A stretch of DNA of 64,000 nucleotides from Petasospora fabianii (Eukaryota; Ascomycota; Saccharomycetes; Phaffomycetales; Wickerhamomycetaceae), in the NCBI GenBank assembly GCA_022641835.1, contig CP048717.1:620001-684000 (forward strand), in the 5' to 3' direction. Position 1 is the stretch's first letter, and every line of letters starts with the position of its first letter. A model generated the notes under the pieces. That model searched no databases. It was given only the letters and a program-made list of their open reading frames with translations, and had not been told where the DNA came from. Below are positions 1-10,600 of this stretch, in pieces. A program made the translations under genes and the position numbers.

Positions 1-7
1 AGAAACC

Positions 8-2233
8 ATGGATGTGCCTCAGATATTCAAGGAGGACCTCTCCGGATGGAACTGGACTATTCCTGATTGCCCCAACTTAGCTGTGCTTGAGAAGTTTGAA
101 GCTGCGTTAGAGCAGCTGCAGCGCATGCTCAAGGAGAACATTGCCATTGACAGACGGGCGGCAAGCTTTTTCCGCATAGCTACGAAACCCATTGGTGTTT
201 CCCAAGGTACAGCTGCTCATCAGAGAATTAAACTCATGGGTGACTACCTCTTGGATGAAAAGGCGGATAATATTGAGGAAAACGATGTCTATTATCTAGC
301 TGATGTTGGTGAGATGGCACGCGGTATGCAGTCGTGGGAAGAGAAAGTCATCATGTGGAGCACACCTCAGGAATCAACACTTGTTCCCAAAGACATATTG
401 AGCTTGTCGAAGGATTTTCCCTTGTTTATTAAGAAATGTGTCAAGTGCATCTACACCGTGCCCTTGCCAGTGCTGTTGAAAGACAACTCACTTCTCTACA
501 AGTACCGCACCGAGGAGTTACCACTTATTGAGCAGAGTTTTAATCCAGTAACCGTATGGACAGCTGTCGAGATACCGGAAGCTTTACCAGTCAGGAAGTC
601 CTCTGACCTTCCCCTTCTTGAGGAGCTGCTTTCAGAAGAAGCTGAATTCGAGGCAATTTACCGCAGGTTCGAAGATCCAGAACCCTCGTTGTTGATAGCG
701 GAAGCACATTACGCGCTCGATATCAGAGAGGTGGAACTTCCCATCTCCTTCTCTGTTGGCTTGACCTACCCTCAATGGGTTTGTTGCCCTCCGTATGTCA
801 ATCATGAGCTCGTTTCCTCTGTCGAGACGTACTTGTTGGATGAGGAGATCAATAAGGGGGCAGAATTCCGGATTGACGGACCGTTCATGACTGACGAGCC
901 TACATTCAAAGAGCCACGAACTCCTGTTGAGTACAGCATACCTCAACTTCCAGCTGAGATGAAAGTTAATAGATCTCTTGAAAAGGGTATAAATTATCAT
1001 GCTGAAAATCTTGATGAGGCCCTAATTCTTCATGAAGACATCGGCTTGGATATCCCAGAAGCACATTCAAAGTTGTACCAAAGACCATCACCAATCCTTC
1101 ACAAAGCAGAGCTTTTGATTGGAAGAATCCACGGGTCTCCCGTGACAAGCCGCAAGCATGTAATCACAGAGTCTCCTATACCGCAACATGTCTCACTAAA
1201 TGAGGACTCAATCACACAGCCAACGTTCATGCAAGAAACTACTATACACATTGATCAAAGCAACCAGGCTCTAGCTGAAACATCTAATACGCACAGCACG
1301 GCACTTAATGAGCAAGATACCCTTGCTGCTACCAAGATGTCCACTCAGGCCACAATCACCATTCAAGATGTCTCCACCACCACTTCTCTGAAGCGCTCAA
1401 TAGATGACGATATTGATACATTGATCAGTAAAAGGAAACGGCAGACTTCTGAAAAGAGACACAAGAAACGTCGACCAATACTTGATCTCTTACGTGGCGG
1501 AACCACTACACCTGACTCTACCATTGACCCCGGTGCAGACACAACCACCATCCTCCCTCCCTCAGTTGAGATTTGCAGAACCTTCAACGCGCCCTATAGG
1601 CAGTGCACGCATACCATCGGCTTCAACGCCAGCTTTACCAAACGACTTCAAACCCACCTCAGTAAGCTCTCTCAGATTACGAACCTCAATGTGCTCGAGT
1701 TTGACATGGATGGAGGTGATGTCGAGTTCATAATCTCAGCACAATGTGGAGTCATGATCGTGGACATTTCGCTCTTGGGTCAGTGTGATCCACAGGGAAA
1801 CATGGTACTCCATGACAGGGTCTTGAGGTCTAAGATTGCGTTTGATGAGTTGATTGTATTGGTCCAAATGGGATATATTACAAAGAGGGAGGATATTGCA
1901 GCACTTCAGCTTTCCCTTGGACTTCTTGGTGCCGAGGTAATTGTGGTTCAAAATGATTCTGAAAATCTATCCGATTGGATTTGTGAAATTGCTACGCAGA
2001 GGGGTAGAGACTTATCAATTGACGACTTACAGATGTTGGAGCAGGGAGATACTGAATTCCTCGTCAGTTGTGGGTTGAATCCGTTCACCGCCTTGGAGGT
2101 CTTGAAGACAAAGACACTGCTTGAGTTTGTCTCTCTTGATTACTCTGACAGAAGCATATTAAAATCCTTGAACGACAATCAGCGCGACAATTTGGAAATA
2201 TTGTTTAATACTGAGTGGTCTTCGTTCTCATAA
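8..2233 (+). CDS. ZIP2: ZIP2/SHOC1-like XPF-family meiotic protein, possibly 5'-partial
   Basis: Predicted ZMM protein that stabilises crossover intermediates in meiosis together with a Spo16-type partner. The call rests on the C-terminal third. Residues about 500-660 look like an XPF/ERCC4-type core with strands and helices but no ERKx3D nuclease motif, and residues about 675-735 look like the tandem helix-hairpin-helix of XPF, with a Gly-Leu-Asn-Pro turn. The middle, about 400-490, is Ser/Thr-rich and holds a basic patch (Lys/Arg cluster near 465-480). A 741-residue length is close to yeast Zip2 (about 700). The first ATG lies 7 bases from the window edge, so the true start may be further upstream. 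Family assignment is from fold-like pattern, not strong identity; another inactive XPF-like protein is possible. A second ZMM gene, MER3, lies about 5 kb downstream. Confidence 0.55.
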   Translation: MDVPQIFKEDLSGWNWTIPDCPNLAVLEKFEAALEQLQRMLKENIAIDRRAASFFRIATKPIGVSQGTAAHQRIKLMGDYLLDEKADNIEENDVYYLADVGEMARGMQSWEEKVIMWSTPQESTLVPKDILSLSKDFPLFIKKCVKCIYTVPLPVLLKDNSLLYKYRTEELPLIEQSFNPVTVWTAVEIPEALPVRKSSDLPLLEELLSEEAEFEAIYRRFEDPEPSLLIAEAHYALDIREVELPISFSVGLTYPQWVCCPPYVNHELVSSVETYLLDEEINKGAEFRIDGPFMTDEPTFKEPRTPVEYSIPQLPAEMKVNRSLEKGINYHAENLDEALILHEDIGLDIPEAHSKLYQRPSPILHKAELLIGRIHGSPVTSRKHVITESPIPQHVSLNEDSITQPTFMQETTIHIDQSNQALAETSNTHSTALNEQDTLAATKMSTQATITIQDVSTTTSLKRSIDDDIDTLISKRKRQTSEKRHKKRRPILDLLRGGTTTPDSTIDPGADTTTILPPSVEICRTFNAPYRQCTHTIGFNASFTKRLQTHLSKLSQITNLNVLEFDMDGGDVEFIISAQCGVMIVDISLLGQCDPQGNMVLHDRVLRSKIAFDELIVLVQMGYITKREDIAALQLSLGLLGAEVIVVQNDSENLSDWICEIATQRGRDLSIDDLQMLEQGDTEFLVSCGLNPFTALEVLKTKTLLEFVSLDYSDRSILKSLNDNQRDNLEILFNTEWSSFS

Positions 2234-2380
2234 GTGAGATAACGTCTGAATATAAGAAAAAGGTAGGATAAAGAAGTAATGGTTATAGTAGCTTATATAA
2301 GCATGAGCACAATTTCCGCGACCCTGTTCTATTCGCGGCGAATCTAGTTCGCGTACGTGTTTTAGAGATTGAGGAGGCGA

Positions 2381-2388
2381 TTTGCCAC
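2381..2388 (-). promoter_or_regulatory. PACE-like (Rpn4) site upstream of PRE4
   Basis: TTTGCCAC is the reverse complement of GTGGCAAA, 8 of 9 bases of the proteasome-associated control element GGTGGCAAA. It lies 58 bases upstream of the PRE4 start codon. Rpn4 drives proteasome genes through this element in S. cerevisiae. Only one copy is seen in this 212-base intergenic region. Confidence 0.6.
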
Positions 2389-2445
2389 TGGGCGACCTTC
2401 ATTTCTCCACAGCGTATCAATTGACCCACAAGCTCACCATACACA

Positions 2446-3252
2446 ATGGATCACGATCCTTATAAGTGGGGAAGACCCTCAGATGCGACATATGGCGCCT
2501 ACAATACCGCAATTGCCAATGCTTCACCAAGCACACAGCCATCACACTCAATGCCTACCATGAACACCCAGCAGCCGATCGTGACGGGTACTTCTGTGGT
2601 ATCGATGAAGTTCAAGGATGGTATCATCATTGCCGCTGATAACTTGGGATCATATGGTTCCCTCGCAAGATTCACCGACGTTGAGAGATTGTTCCCAGTC
2701 GGCCAAGACTGTGTTGTTGGTGTCAGTGGCGACCTTTCGGACATGCAGGCCCTGGAGAGAATCCTCGATGATTTAGAGACAGAACACGGATATGACTCTG
2801 ATGGTCACTCATTGAGAGCATCACATGTGCACTCATATTTGCAAAAAGTTTTCTACCACAGAAGAAGTAAGATGGATCCACTTTGGAACAGTGTTATCGT
2901 TGCTGGTATCGACGACGGCAAGCCATTCTTGAAATACGTTGACCTTTTAGGTGTGACATATGGTGCTCCAACTTTGGCCACTGGTTTTGGTGCTTACTTG
3001 GCCATTCCAATCTTGAGAAAGGTCCTCTTCAAGGAGGAGGAAGTTGAGAACATTGATGAGGAGACTGCAAGAAAAACTATCGAGGAGTGTATGAAGGTAT
3101 TGTATTACAGAGACGCTAGATCTTTGGACAAGTACTCCTTGATCACGATTTCTAAAGATAAGGGTGTTGTATTCGAGAAGAACTTGAGATCTGAGAATCA
3201 GAGCTGGAGATTTGCCAAGGATATCAAGGGTTACGGTACGCAAACGGTCTAA
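2446..3252 (+). CDS. PRE4: 20S proteasome beta7 subunit
   Basis: Non-catalytic beta7 subunit of the 20S core particle, which degrades ubiquitinated proteins in nucleus and cytosol. The 268-residue length fits the family (Pre4 is 266). A propeptide of about 40 residues ends at Asn40-Thr41, followed by the conserved TQQPIVTGTSVV segment and a full Ntn-hydrolase-fold subunit (IIAADNLGSYGSLARF, then VVGVSGDLSDMQ). The C-terminal extension that reaches across to the opposite beta ring is present. CTG at codon 103 (ALERIL) falls at a conserved hydrophobic position, which supports reading CTG as leucine. It is convergent with RET2, with 289 bases between stops. A PACE-like site lies in its promoter. 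Confidence 0.95.
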   Translation: MDHDPYKWGRPSDATYGAYNTAIANASPSTQPSHSMPTMNTQQPIVTGTSVVSMKFKDGIIIAADNLGSYGSLARFTDVERLFPVGQDCVVGVSGDLSDMQALERILDDLETEHGYDSDGHSLRASHVHSYLQKVFYHRRSKMDPLWNSVIVAGIDDGKPFLKYVDLLGVTYGAPTLATGFGAYLAIPILRKVLFKEEEVENIDEETARKTIEECMKVLYYRDARSLDKYSLITISKDKGVVFEKNLRSENQSWRFAKDIKGYGTQTV

Positions 3253-3541
3253 GTCGATCATGGCTCACGACCACCCTACTCTCATGACCCCCACTCAACT
3301 TTCTGCAGCTGTGCATTATGTAAATTAGGTACCATTGTAAACGGTATTACTATTAGCATCTGAACCATTGTAATCTGCACTACTTTCTGTACCAGTATCT
3401 TGATCTGCAGCATCAAACTAGGAATGAAATTGACCAGTAATCGCTAGTGGTCGGTACTATGAATTTTGATGAATATGCTCGGCAAAAGTTCTCTTTTTAT
3501 TTTTGATGTAGAAATTAGCACAAATGTCATCACCAAACCAC

Positions 3542-5119
3542 TCAAACGACGAAGTAACCCTCAGTTGATAACTCAGATAATTGATCGAATGGCAATGATT
3601 CTTCTGTCTCCACGCTCACGACATCAAGCACCTTAACACCACCCAGTGTGTTGACAGGGTTCTCAGAAACGAAGCTCACTTCGATTGGGAAGAGTGCATC
3701 CTCTGGAGCGCCCACTGTGAACTCGAGAACACCGTTCTCACCTGGAGACAATGAATCGATACTGAAGAAAATACCCTCCTGTGTGATGTCGCTAATCTTG
3801 GCACCCTCAGACTTGAGCTCAACGGCTTCAGTAGAGACTGGGACAAGGACGGTGATGTTTGAAATGGCCTCGTTGTAGCTATCAGTCAACTCAAATTCTA
3901 GAGTAACATCGGTAGCATCACCATTGGCGGAGAGCCAAGCAGAGAATGTGATTGGAACAAACTTATTGTCATCGGCCTTACCAGCACCTCTCCATCTCAA
4001 CACACCAAGATTCTGATCATTGGATGGGAATGGCTTCTCTGGGTTCTTCAGACCTATAGCAGAGCTGGATGTAAAGAGGTTTCTGTCGACATTTGGATGA
4101 GTCTTAAAGACAACACCACTGTCACTCTTCTCCAGCAAAATTTTCGCCAATGCCAATTCTGGGTTGTTGATGCGCAACTGCAACACACCTTTCAATTCAG
4201 AAGATACAATACCACCTTCACGGTCAATCTCTGCAGTAACCTTCTCCTCCAGTGTGATCAGGATACCGTTGTTCACTGGTGTGTCATCCTGGACCACTGG
4301 CTCTGGGACATACTGTTGCTGCTGAACAACTGGGGCTCTTGTTTCCTGTGTGATTAATGGCTCAGAAGCTGTCTGCTCAAATGCTGGCTTCTTAGAAGCT
4401 TTACCCAATTGCAAACCACGACCTCTTGGTGCTGCCTTCTTGACTGGTGCAGCGGCTGATTCAACTGGTGCGGGAGAGTAGCTCTGTTGCGGTTGGTAGT
4501 GAGCAGGTGGTGTACTGTATGAATCCATGGATGGGCCGCCCATACCACCACCGAAACCACTAGCACCTGGGCCACCGCCCATTTGGATCAAGGCACGACG
4601 GTCCATCTCTCTTCTCTGGATCTCCTTAGCCTTACGCTTTCTCTCCTCAGTAGCTTGGTTCTCCTTATTCTGTTCGATAACCTCCTGAACAGCTTCTTCA
4701 TAAGAATGCATCTCCAAGAAGGTTTGGATTTGAGAAAGTGAGAGGTTCTCCTTGTATCCAAGAGTGACAATCTCGTCGAAGGCCGAGAGGATCTCGAATG
4801 CATGGTCAAAGATCTCGTGCTCGTTGATAACTCTAAGCAATGATGTGACGGTCTCAGCAAAGAGCTTGAGTGTATCAATATCCTGCAAAATGTTGGATTG
4901 ACGGTTTGTGATCAAGAGGATGTAAAGCTCGTCCAATGGCTGATAGACATAACGAACGTGCTCGTCTTCAACGGTAGTGTGCTGGGTGTTGTTCTCAGAG
5001 AGAAGTGTTGGGAAGTTGGCCAGCAGTTCGGTGACACGATTCTTGGTCAAGTCACGGAACTGACGGGAGAGAATGGCCTTACCACTGCGGGTAATGATGG
5101 AGGCAGCGAGAATGGCCAT
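3542..5119 (-). CDS. RET2: Coatomer delta subunit (delta-COP)
   Basis: Delta subunit of the COPI coat, which retrieves proteins from Golgi to ER. Residues 1 to about 140 form the longin-like domain (MAILAASIITRSGKAILSRQ start, typical of delta-COP). A charged linker helix follows at about 140-180, then a Gly/Pro/Gln-rich region. Residues about 265-525 are the mu-homology domain, ending in the usual aromatic STEGYFVV. At 525 residues it is close to S. cerevisiae Ret2 (546). No intron is needed. The gene is divergent from the DSC4-like gene, with 359 bases between starts. Confidence 0.95.
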   Translation of the reverse strand: MAILAASIITRSGKAILSRQFRDLTKNRVTELLANFPTLLSENNTQHTTVEDEHVRYVYQPLDELYILLITNRQSNILQDIDTLKLFAETVTSLLRVINEHEIFDHAFEILSAFDEIVTLGYKENLSLSQIQTFLEMHSYEEAVQEVIEQNKENQATEERKRKAKEIQRREMDRRALIQMGGGPGASGFGGGMGGPSMDSYSTPPAHYQPQQSYSPAPVESAAAPVKKAAPRGRGLQLGKASKKPAFEQTASEPLITQETRAPVVQQQQYVPEPVVQDDTPVNNGILITLEEKVTAEIDREGGIVSSELKGVLQLRINNPELALAKILLEKSDSGVVFKTHPNVDRNLFTSSSAIGLKNPEKPFPSNDQNLGVLRWRGAGKADDNKFVPITFSAWLSANGDATDVTLEFELTDSYNEAISNITVLVPVSTEAVELKSEGAKISDITQEGIFFSIDSLSPGENGVLEFTVGAPEDALFPIEVSFVSENPVNTLGGVKVLDVVSVETEESLPFDQLSELSTEGYFVV

Positions 5120-5478
5120 GTTGGTGTTTCGTACGCGTGATTAGTATTAGCTCTTCTCAGGCAATGGGCGCTCGCTTTTGATCTCAATCTCGTACTTCGC
5201 ACTGCAATGACGTGCAAGAAAGTAGAACTGTGTGATAGAGAAGGGCCAGGGCCAATGCTGTGTCGAACTGTGATGCCGTGATACACCTTCCTGTCCCTTC
5301 GTACGTGTTTGTTGACTCGCTGTCGACTTCGAATGATCGCGAAATTCCGTGTGGTTCAAACCAGATTCGATAAAACCCGAACACCAGTAGATAATGCGAA
5401 CAGTGTCATACTTCTTGCTCTTGAAAGAACAAAGACCTTGTAGAGGCCATTCACCCGTAATAACAAATATCACTGACA
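5120..5478. other. Divergent promoter region RET2 / DSC4-like
   Basis: This is 359 bases between two start codons. Short ORFs overlap here on both strands but none shows a recognisable domain. I see no RNA gene or repeat. Confidence 0.6.
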
Positions 5479-6308
5479 ATGGATGTGTTTCCTGGGGGCT
5501 TCCCTGGAATGTACCCTGCAGAGGAGCAACGACCGGCGACAGATGCGGTCGTCGCAGAGCAATCAACGAGTCACCTCCAGAAATCACTCAACTCAAGGCG
5601 CAGGTCGTTTCGCAAAGACGTGGTTCATAAGCTTGATACACTCACTTATGTCCTGATGTTGATCCTGTACCTTTATGACTGCAGTCTCTTCATACTATTG
5701 CTACGCATTGGGGCTCAATCGGTACGTTCAAAACCCACTATTATCTGTCTCCTATCACAATACTAACCCCACACACATAGGTCACACTCATCATGCAATA
5801 TTCGCCCAATCTCCGGCTACTGTTACCCAAGAATTCAGGTAAAAGAAGTACTTTCCAACTGATCCTAGTGGTGAATGCAATATCGGCTCTCATTCATTAC
5901 GCCAGTGACATCCCCATTCCGGAAAATGACGGGTTCATCTTCGGACACAACACACTTCAAGCCATTGGCCAAAAGCAGTTTACACAGAAAAGGTGGATCT
6001 TTGCCTATGACATTGTCTTGATTTACCTTCAGCTACTGGTGTTCACGACGCAGTACTCGCTCAAGAAGGATGAGCAGCTTGGATACTCCTCAACCATAGA
6101 CCAAGAGTACGATGGCCTCCAGGGCCGCACTGTTGCCTTGAGGCTGCCATTCCTATCGGTACTCAAGCTTAAGTTTGTCGGTCTGGAGACACTGAAGGCT
6201 GAGGATGAACGTGATAGAGAAGAATCTGGTCGCTTAGAGTCACAAATCGATTCGCTGGTGGACCATGGGACGCAACGCTATGGATCTGTCGGTGATGACT
6301 TGATCTAA
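5479..6308 (+). CDS. DUF1746 membrane protein, DSC complex subunit 4-like
   Basis: Likely subunit of the Golgi/endosomal DSC (Tul1-type) ubiquitin ligase complex. DUF1746 proteins include S. pombe Dsc4 and, to my knowledge, the S. cerevisiae adaptors that place the complex on Golgi or vacuole. Exons are 5479-5721 and 5781-6308; the intron (5722-5780) has donor GTACGT, branch TACTAAC at 5761-5767 and acceptor CACATAG. The spliced protein is 256 residues. Three hydrophobic segments are visible, about residues 52-77, 103-120 and 150-168. The N-terminus is Gly/Pro-rich, and the tail after about 200 is polar and acidic. The intron falls at the end of the first membrane segment, and splicing restores an open frame between two otherwise separate ORFs. 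The family match is by pattern only. Confidence 0.7.
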
Positions 6309-6580
6309 GGGTCGAAACTCTGCATCAAAGTAACGAATTTAATGATTGAACATCTATCATACGTAGTAGTCACTAAAAAATCGGCCTTCCAATAAACGTC
6401 AGGCCCATCTTTTTTTAATCCTGCAGCCCACATGCGCGGACCCCCCGGGGATATGTGTCAAAAATTTAGGACGTAAACACCGACGCCACCATTCTATCTC
6501 GCTTATTCTATGACCTCGCAACGACCCATCGGTACTTCGAGGCTCACTTTCCTTCCCTATCCCAGTTTGTCTATAGCAAT

Positions 6581-7615
6581 ATGTACATTAACCGAAAACT
6601 CGTTGAGGCCCTTGCCGCCTCCAACATCATGAAACGTCTCGCGGGCCCCAATGATGATGACCGTCCCGTTGTCTTTTGGCACGGTATGGGTGATTCCTAC
6701 AACTCTACGGCGATGCAACGAGTGTTCAATGTCGTTCATGATGAGAGGCCCGACAAATTCGTACACTCAGTCTTCATTGATCCCGATGACTCCAAGGATC
6801 AGCAGGCCGGATTGGTAGGGAAAGTTGAGGACCAGATCGAAACTGTATGCCAGCAGTTGAAGAGCGTTCCTGAACTGGAAAATGGGTTCGATTTCATTGG
6901 ATTTTCGCAAGGAGGGTTGTTTGCTAGAGCTGCTATTGAGAAGTGTGACTTAAAAGTCCATACACTTGTGACTTTTGGCTCTCCACATGCTGGTGTGAAA
7001 GATTTACCCCTCTGCAATGATGGTGACTGGTTGTGCAAGAGAAGAAACGCATTTTTGAAGAAACAAGTATGGAAGGATAGTGTACAGGGATCTGTTATAT
7101 CAGCCCAGTACTTCAGAGATCCGCAAGACTATGACAACTATCTCGAGCACTCCTCTTTCTTGGCCGATGCCAACAATGAAAGACCCGGACAGAGAAACGA
7201 GACGTATGTCGAGAACCTTTCCAGGCTCAATAGATTGGTACTGGTTCAGTTCGATAAGGATGATACTTTGGTTGACAAGTCTAGCGCCTGGTTCTACGAC
7301 GAAGACAGGATTACAGGATTGACTATCCCATTCAACGAGTCGGACTTCTACCAGTATGATTGTGTCGGTTTGAAGAAGCTTTACGATGAGAACAGAATCG
7401 ACTACTTGAGTATTGACGACCGTCATATGGCCATCAGTGATGATTTCATTCGTGATATTGTTAACACGTATTTGGGTAAGCCATGGTTAGCAGGTGATAA
7501 TGACGAAGAGGGTCAGACGATATCAACATCGGAACCAAACAACTCGCCGAAATCATCTTCGAGCGTGTTGTCAAGAATCTCTGCCATCTTGTGGTCGTGG
7601 ATGAATCTTTCATGA
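6581..7615 (+). CDS. PPT1: Palmitoyl-protein thioesterase
   Basis: Removes palmitate from S-acylated proteins, normally in the lysosome or vacuole. The protein has 344 residues. The oxyanion segment VVFWHGMGDSYN is at about 30-41, the nucleophile elbow GFSQGG puts the catalytic Ser at 109, the GSPHAG segment follows at about 133-138, the probable catalytic Asp is in the QFDKDDTLVD region near 230-235 and the His is in DDRHMAI near 280. This order is that of PPT1/PPT2. S. cerevisiae lacks this enzyme (its PPT1 is an unrelated phosphatase). Oddly, no signal peptide is seen after ATG 6581: residues 1-29 are charged. The upstream frame stays open but has no ATG in the nearest 80 bases. Its 3' end overlaps the 3' end of MER3 by 103 bases on the opposite strand. 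Confidence 0.85.
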   Translation: MYINRKLVEALAASNIMKRLAGPNDDDRPVVFWHGMGDSYNSTAMQRVFNVVHDERPDKFVHSVFIDPDDSKDQQAGLVGKVEDQIETVCQQLKSVPELENGFDFIGFSQGGLFARAAIEKCDLKVHTLVTFGSPHAGVKDLPLCNDGDWLCKRRNAFLKKQVWKDSVQGSVISAQYFRDPQDYDNYLEHSSFLADANNERPGQRNETYVENLSRLNRLVLVQFDKDDTLVDKSSAWFYDEDRITGLTIPFNESDFYQYDCVGLKKLYDENRIDYLSIDDRHMAISDDFIRDIVNTYLGKPWLAGDNDEEGQTISTSEPNNSPKSSSSVLSRISAILWSWMNLS

Positions 7616-10600
7616 GCACTGGTATTGGGAGTTGTAATAGCTTTGAATGGGCTGGTGTCTGCAATGGTGATTACTGAATTTTTGGTCTCCTGTGTCTCGT
7701 TCTTCTTTCTATGATGTTCAAGAGATGAGTAGCTTAAGTGGTCATCATGATTCAATTCATGGATCTCCTCATCTAGCGTCGGCTGGTTGCAGTTTTCGAT
7801 TTGCTGGTAAATCAACTCTTTGGTCGACACAACCATCGACTCTTCGGCTTCTCGTGAGACCAGGGATGTTGGCACCTTTATATCGGATTTAATAATAACA
7901 GGACCCTCGAAAGACTTCTGGAAAATATTAGTGCTCTCTTTTTTTGGAAATTGCAAGATATCTTTTACATCGATTTCAGAATCTGACTCCGTCTTATCGT
8001 GAACCTCTATTTGTTTTCCCCTTCGATGCTCAACTTCCTTCTGCTGACCAAACTTGTACCTACGAAGACCCCCTTCGACACGTGAGTTTTCGACACTTTT
8101 AGTATGAACCCTCTTCAAAATATCATATTGTGAGGTTTCTTCCGGTTCTTGTGCAAATGATTTTACCCTTACCGGCTCGGTGTCCTGATTAGGTTTAGTC
8201 TTCTGACGCTTAGCGGTGGAAGGTGCAACGCCCTCACGGCAACAAAGATGACGACACTTAGCCTTATCCTTGCAAGTATGTTTACATTGTAAGGCACCAT
8301 TCTGTGTTTTACCTCTTTGAGATTCATGTGATGGTTGTGGTCTCTTTGAGGCCTTAGTAGTACTAGAAGCCTCAAGCAAGAGATCATCAAGATCATCCTC
8401 TGTCCCGAACTCATCATCTGATGAATTAAAGTTAGTAGGATTCTCAAAAATAATGAAGGATTCAAGTGGTGTTGTTCAGTACCCTTGGGACTCGATCTCT
8501 TTAATACCTTCATGTAGTTATCACTCAAGTCGGAAGTCAAATCCATGGAACATGAAGCTCCGACTCCCGCAATCTCCTCACAGTAGACATAAGTCTCAAG
8601 CCTCGTGCCCACATACTCAATTGAAAAAGAGCAAGTAAGTGATGTATTTCCACTAATTCGTGAGATATTGTTTCTTCTAAAGTCCACGACCTCACCTGTG
8701 GAGAGACCGGCTGTGAAAACAAGCGTGATATTTCTTCCCTTCCACTTCTGGATTCCAGATGAGATATCGAGATTACTTTCAACAGACAATTTAAGTCCAC
8801 TTCCATCTCTCGGTTTGACAATCTTTGCGATCTTGCTCCGCACAGAGATAACGGGGAGAGATTCAACTTGGCCCTTAATTTTAGCACCATTTCCCGGACG
8901 AAGACCTAACACATATTCAATCTTGGAAGAGTCAAACAGTTGAATCAGAGTAAAACTCTTGACACTCTGGCTGGTCAAGCGTCTAACGTGCGAAAGATTA
9001 ATACCATCAAGCTGTTTCAAAACCATTGAAGTGTCATTCCAACAACCTCCACTAACACATGAAGCAAGAGAAAGACAGTTACGAAGGGAGATGAAATCCT
9101 TTTTCTCAACACAGACGTCGATCAAGCAACGGAGAAGGCGCCCAATATGCTTGAAAACATAAAGCTTGTCCTGTTTGAATGACTGCTGAAGCTTTACCAA
9201 GTCTTGATCATTGGGATACTCAAGTCCACCAAGTTCATACTGAATCAATAGTGAAATTTTCTCCCATCCTTCCTCGATGTTTTTTCGTTTCTTATCCAAC
9301 TTTGATGGAAATCTGAGTATTGGAGAGTTGTTAATCTCCTTGAAAAGTCTCTTCTCTGTTCGCTTAAGTCGTATGCTTTTGAACTCCACTGCATTGGCAA
9401 GCAATTGGATAATCTCACCTATGGAGACTCCCTTTGGTGCTTTGATGAACTTTTTGATGGTCTCGAAGAGAATGTAATGCCTTGTCATGGAATCTCCGTA
9501 CGGTGTAGACTCATATGTGCCATTAACAACTTTGATCAACCTGAAATCCGTGAGCTCCCTAAGCTTTCCATCACAATAGCTCATCAATCTACCGTCCAGG
9601 TCAGTATTTGGATAAGTTGGAATTTCACCATATGCTGTTGGGCAGGAGTGGTATCTGGCGTAGAAAAAAGTGTGTTTCAACCAATCAAGTGCATCGTTGG
9701 AGGAGTTTATGGTTTTCAAGTGAACCTCTGACACAAGGTTCTCGTGCAAGTTCAAGTGGAGACGACTCTCAAGCTTCTGGTTGCCCTTAACCAACTGCTC
9801 GTACCTTTTCAGCATGTCTGAGTTGGTCATCAAGACTGCTTTTCCTTGAGTCTCAAATTGAGGACGCCCGGCCCTTCCCATCATCTGCAAGACATCAAGC
9901 TCTGAATACTCCTCGAATTGAGTATTGCTCCAGATTTTGGTTCCCTTGATCACAACCAAGTATGCTGGTAAGTTGACACCAACAGCCAACGTGGATGTCG
10001 AGCACAACACCTTGATTGAACCAGCGATAAAGCTCTTCTCTATAGCAAGTCGATCATCCATAGAGAGACCTGCATGATGATAAGCAACGCCTTTTGAAGC
10101 AGCATCCGCAAGTTCCCTTTCCCTGATTTTGGAGGGCGGTGGGCTAAAATTCATGTGACTAAGGAAGTTCTTAGCGATGTACTTTGCAGTTGAAACAGTA
10201 GAGCTTCGTGTTGGGCAGAATACCAACACTGACTTACCCATACTGTGCTCATTCAAAACTTCGACCAACTTGGGGTTCAAGAAGGAATCAAAAACAAAGT
10301 CATTAGCACTCTGTCTATAGCCACAAATGACTTTTTCGAGCTTCACAGGTCGGTGCTCTTCACCAAATACCATGGTGATTGCATTCTGCGAACTGTGGGA
10401 GTCTAACTTTATCCAGCTGGCAATGTCCTGGATGTTTGGCACAGTGGCCGACAAGGCCACAATTCTCACGTGTGCGCATAATTTCTTCATTCTTGTCACA
10501 ACAACCTCTAAAGTGGACCCTCTGTCTTCTCTCAAGATGTGAATTTCATCAATGAGAAGCACCTTCACCAAGTCAAATAACTTGGTATAGTCTGACCACT

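Noticed and set aside
5147-5587. 146-codon minus-strand ORF upstream of RET2
   Set aside because: Spans the divergent promoter and overlaps the DSC4-like first exon; the product has no family features.
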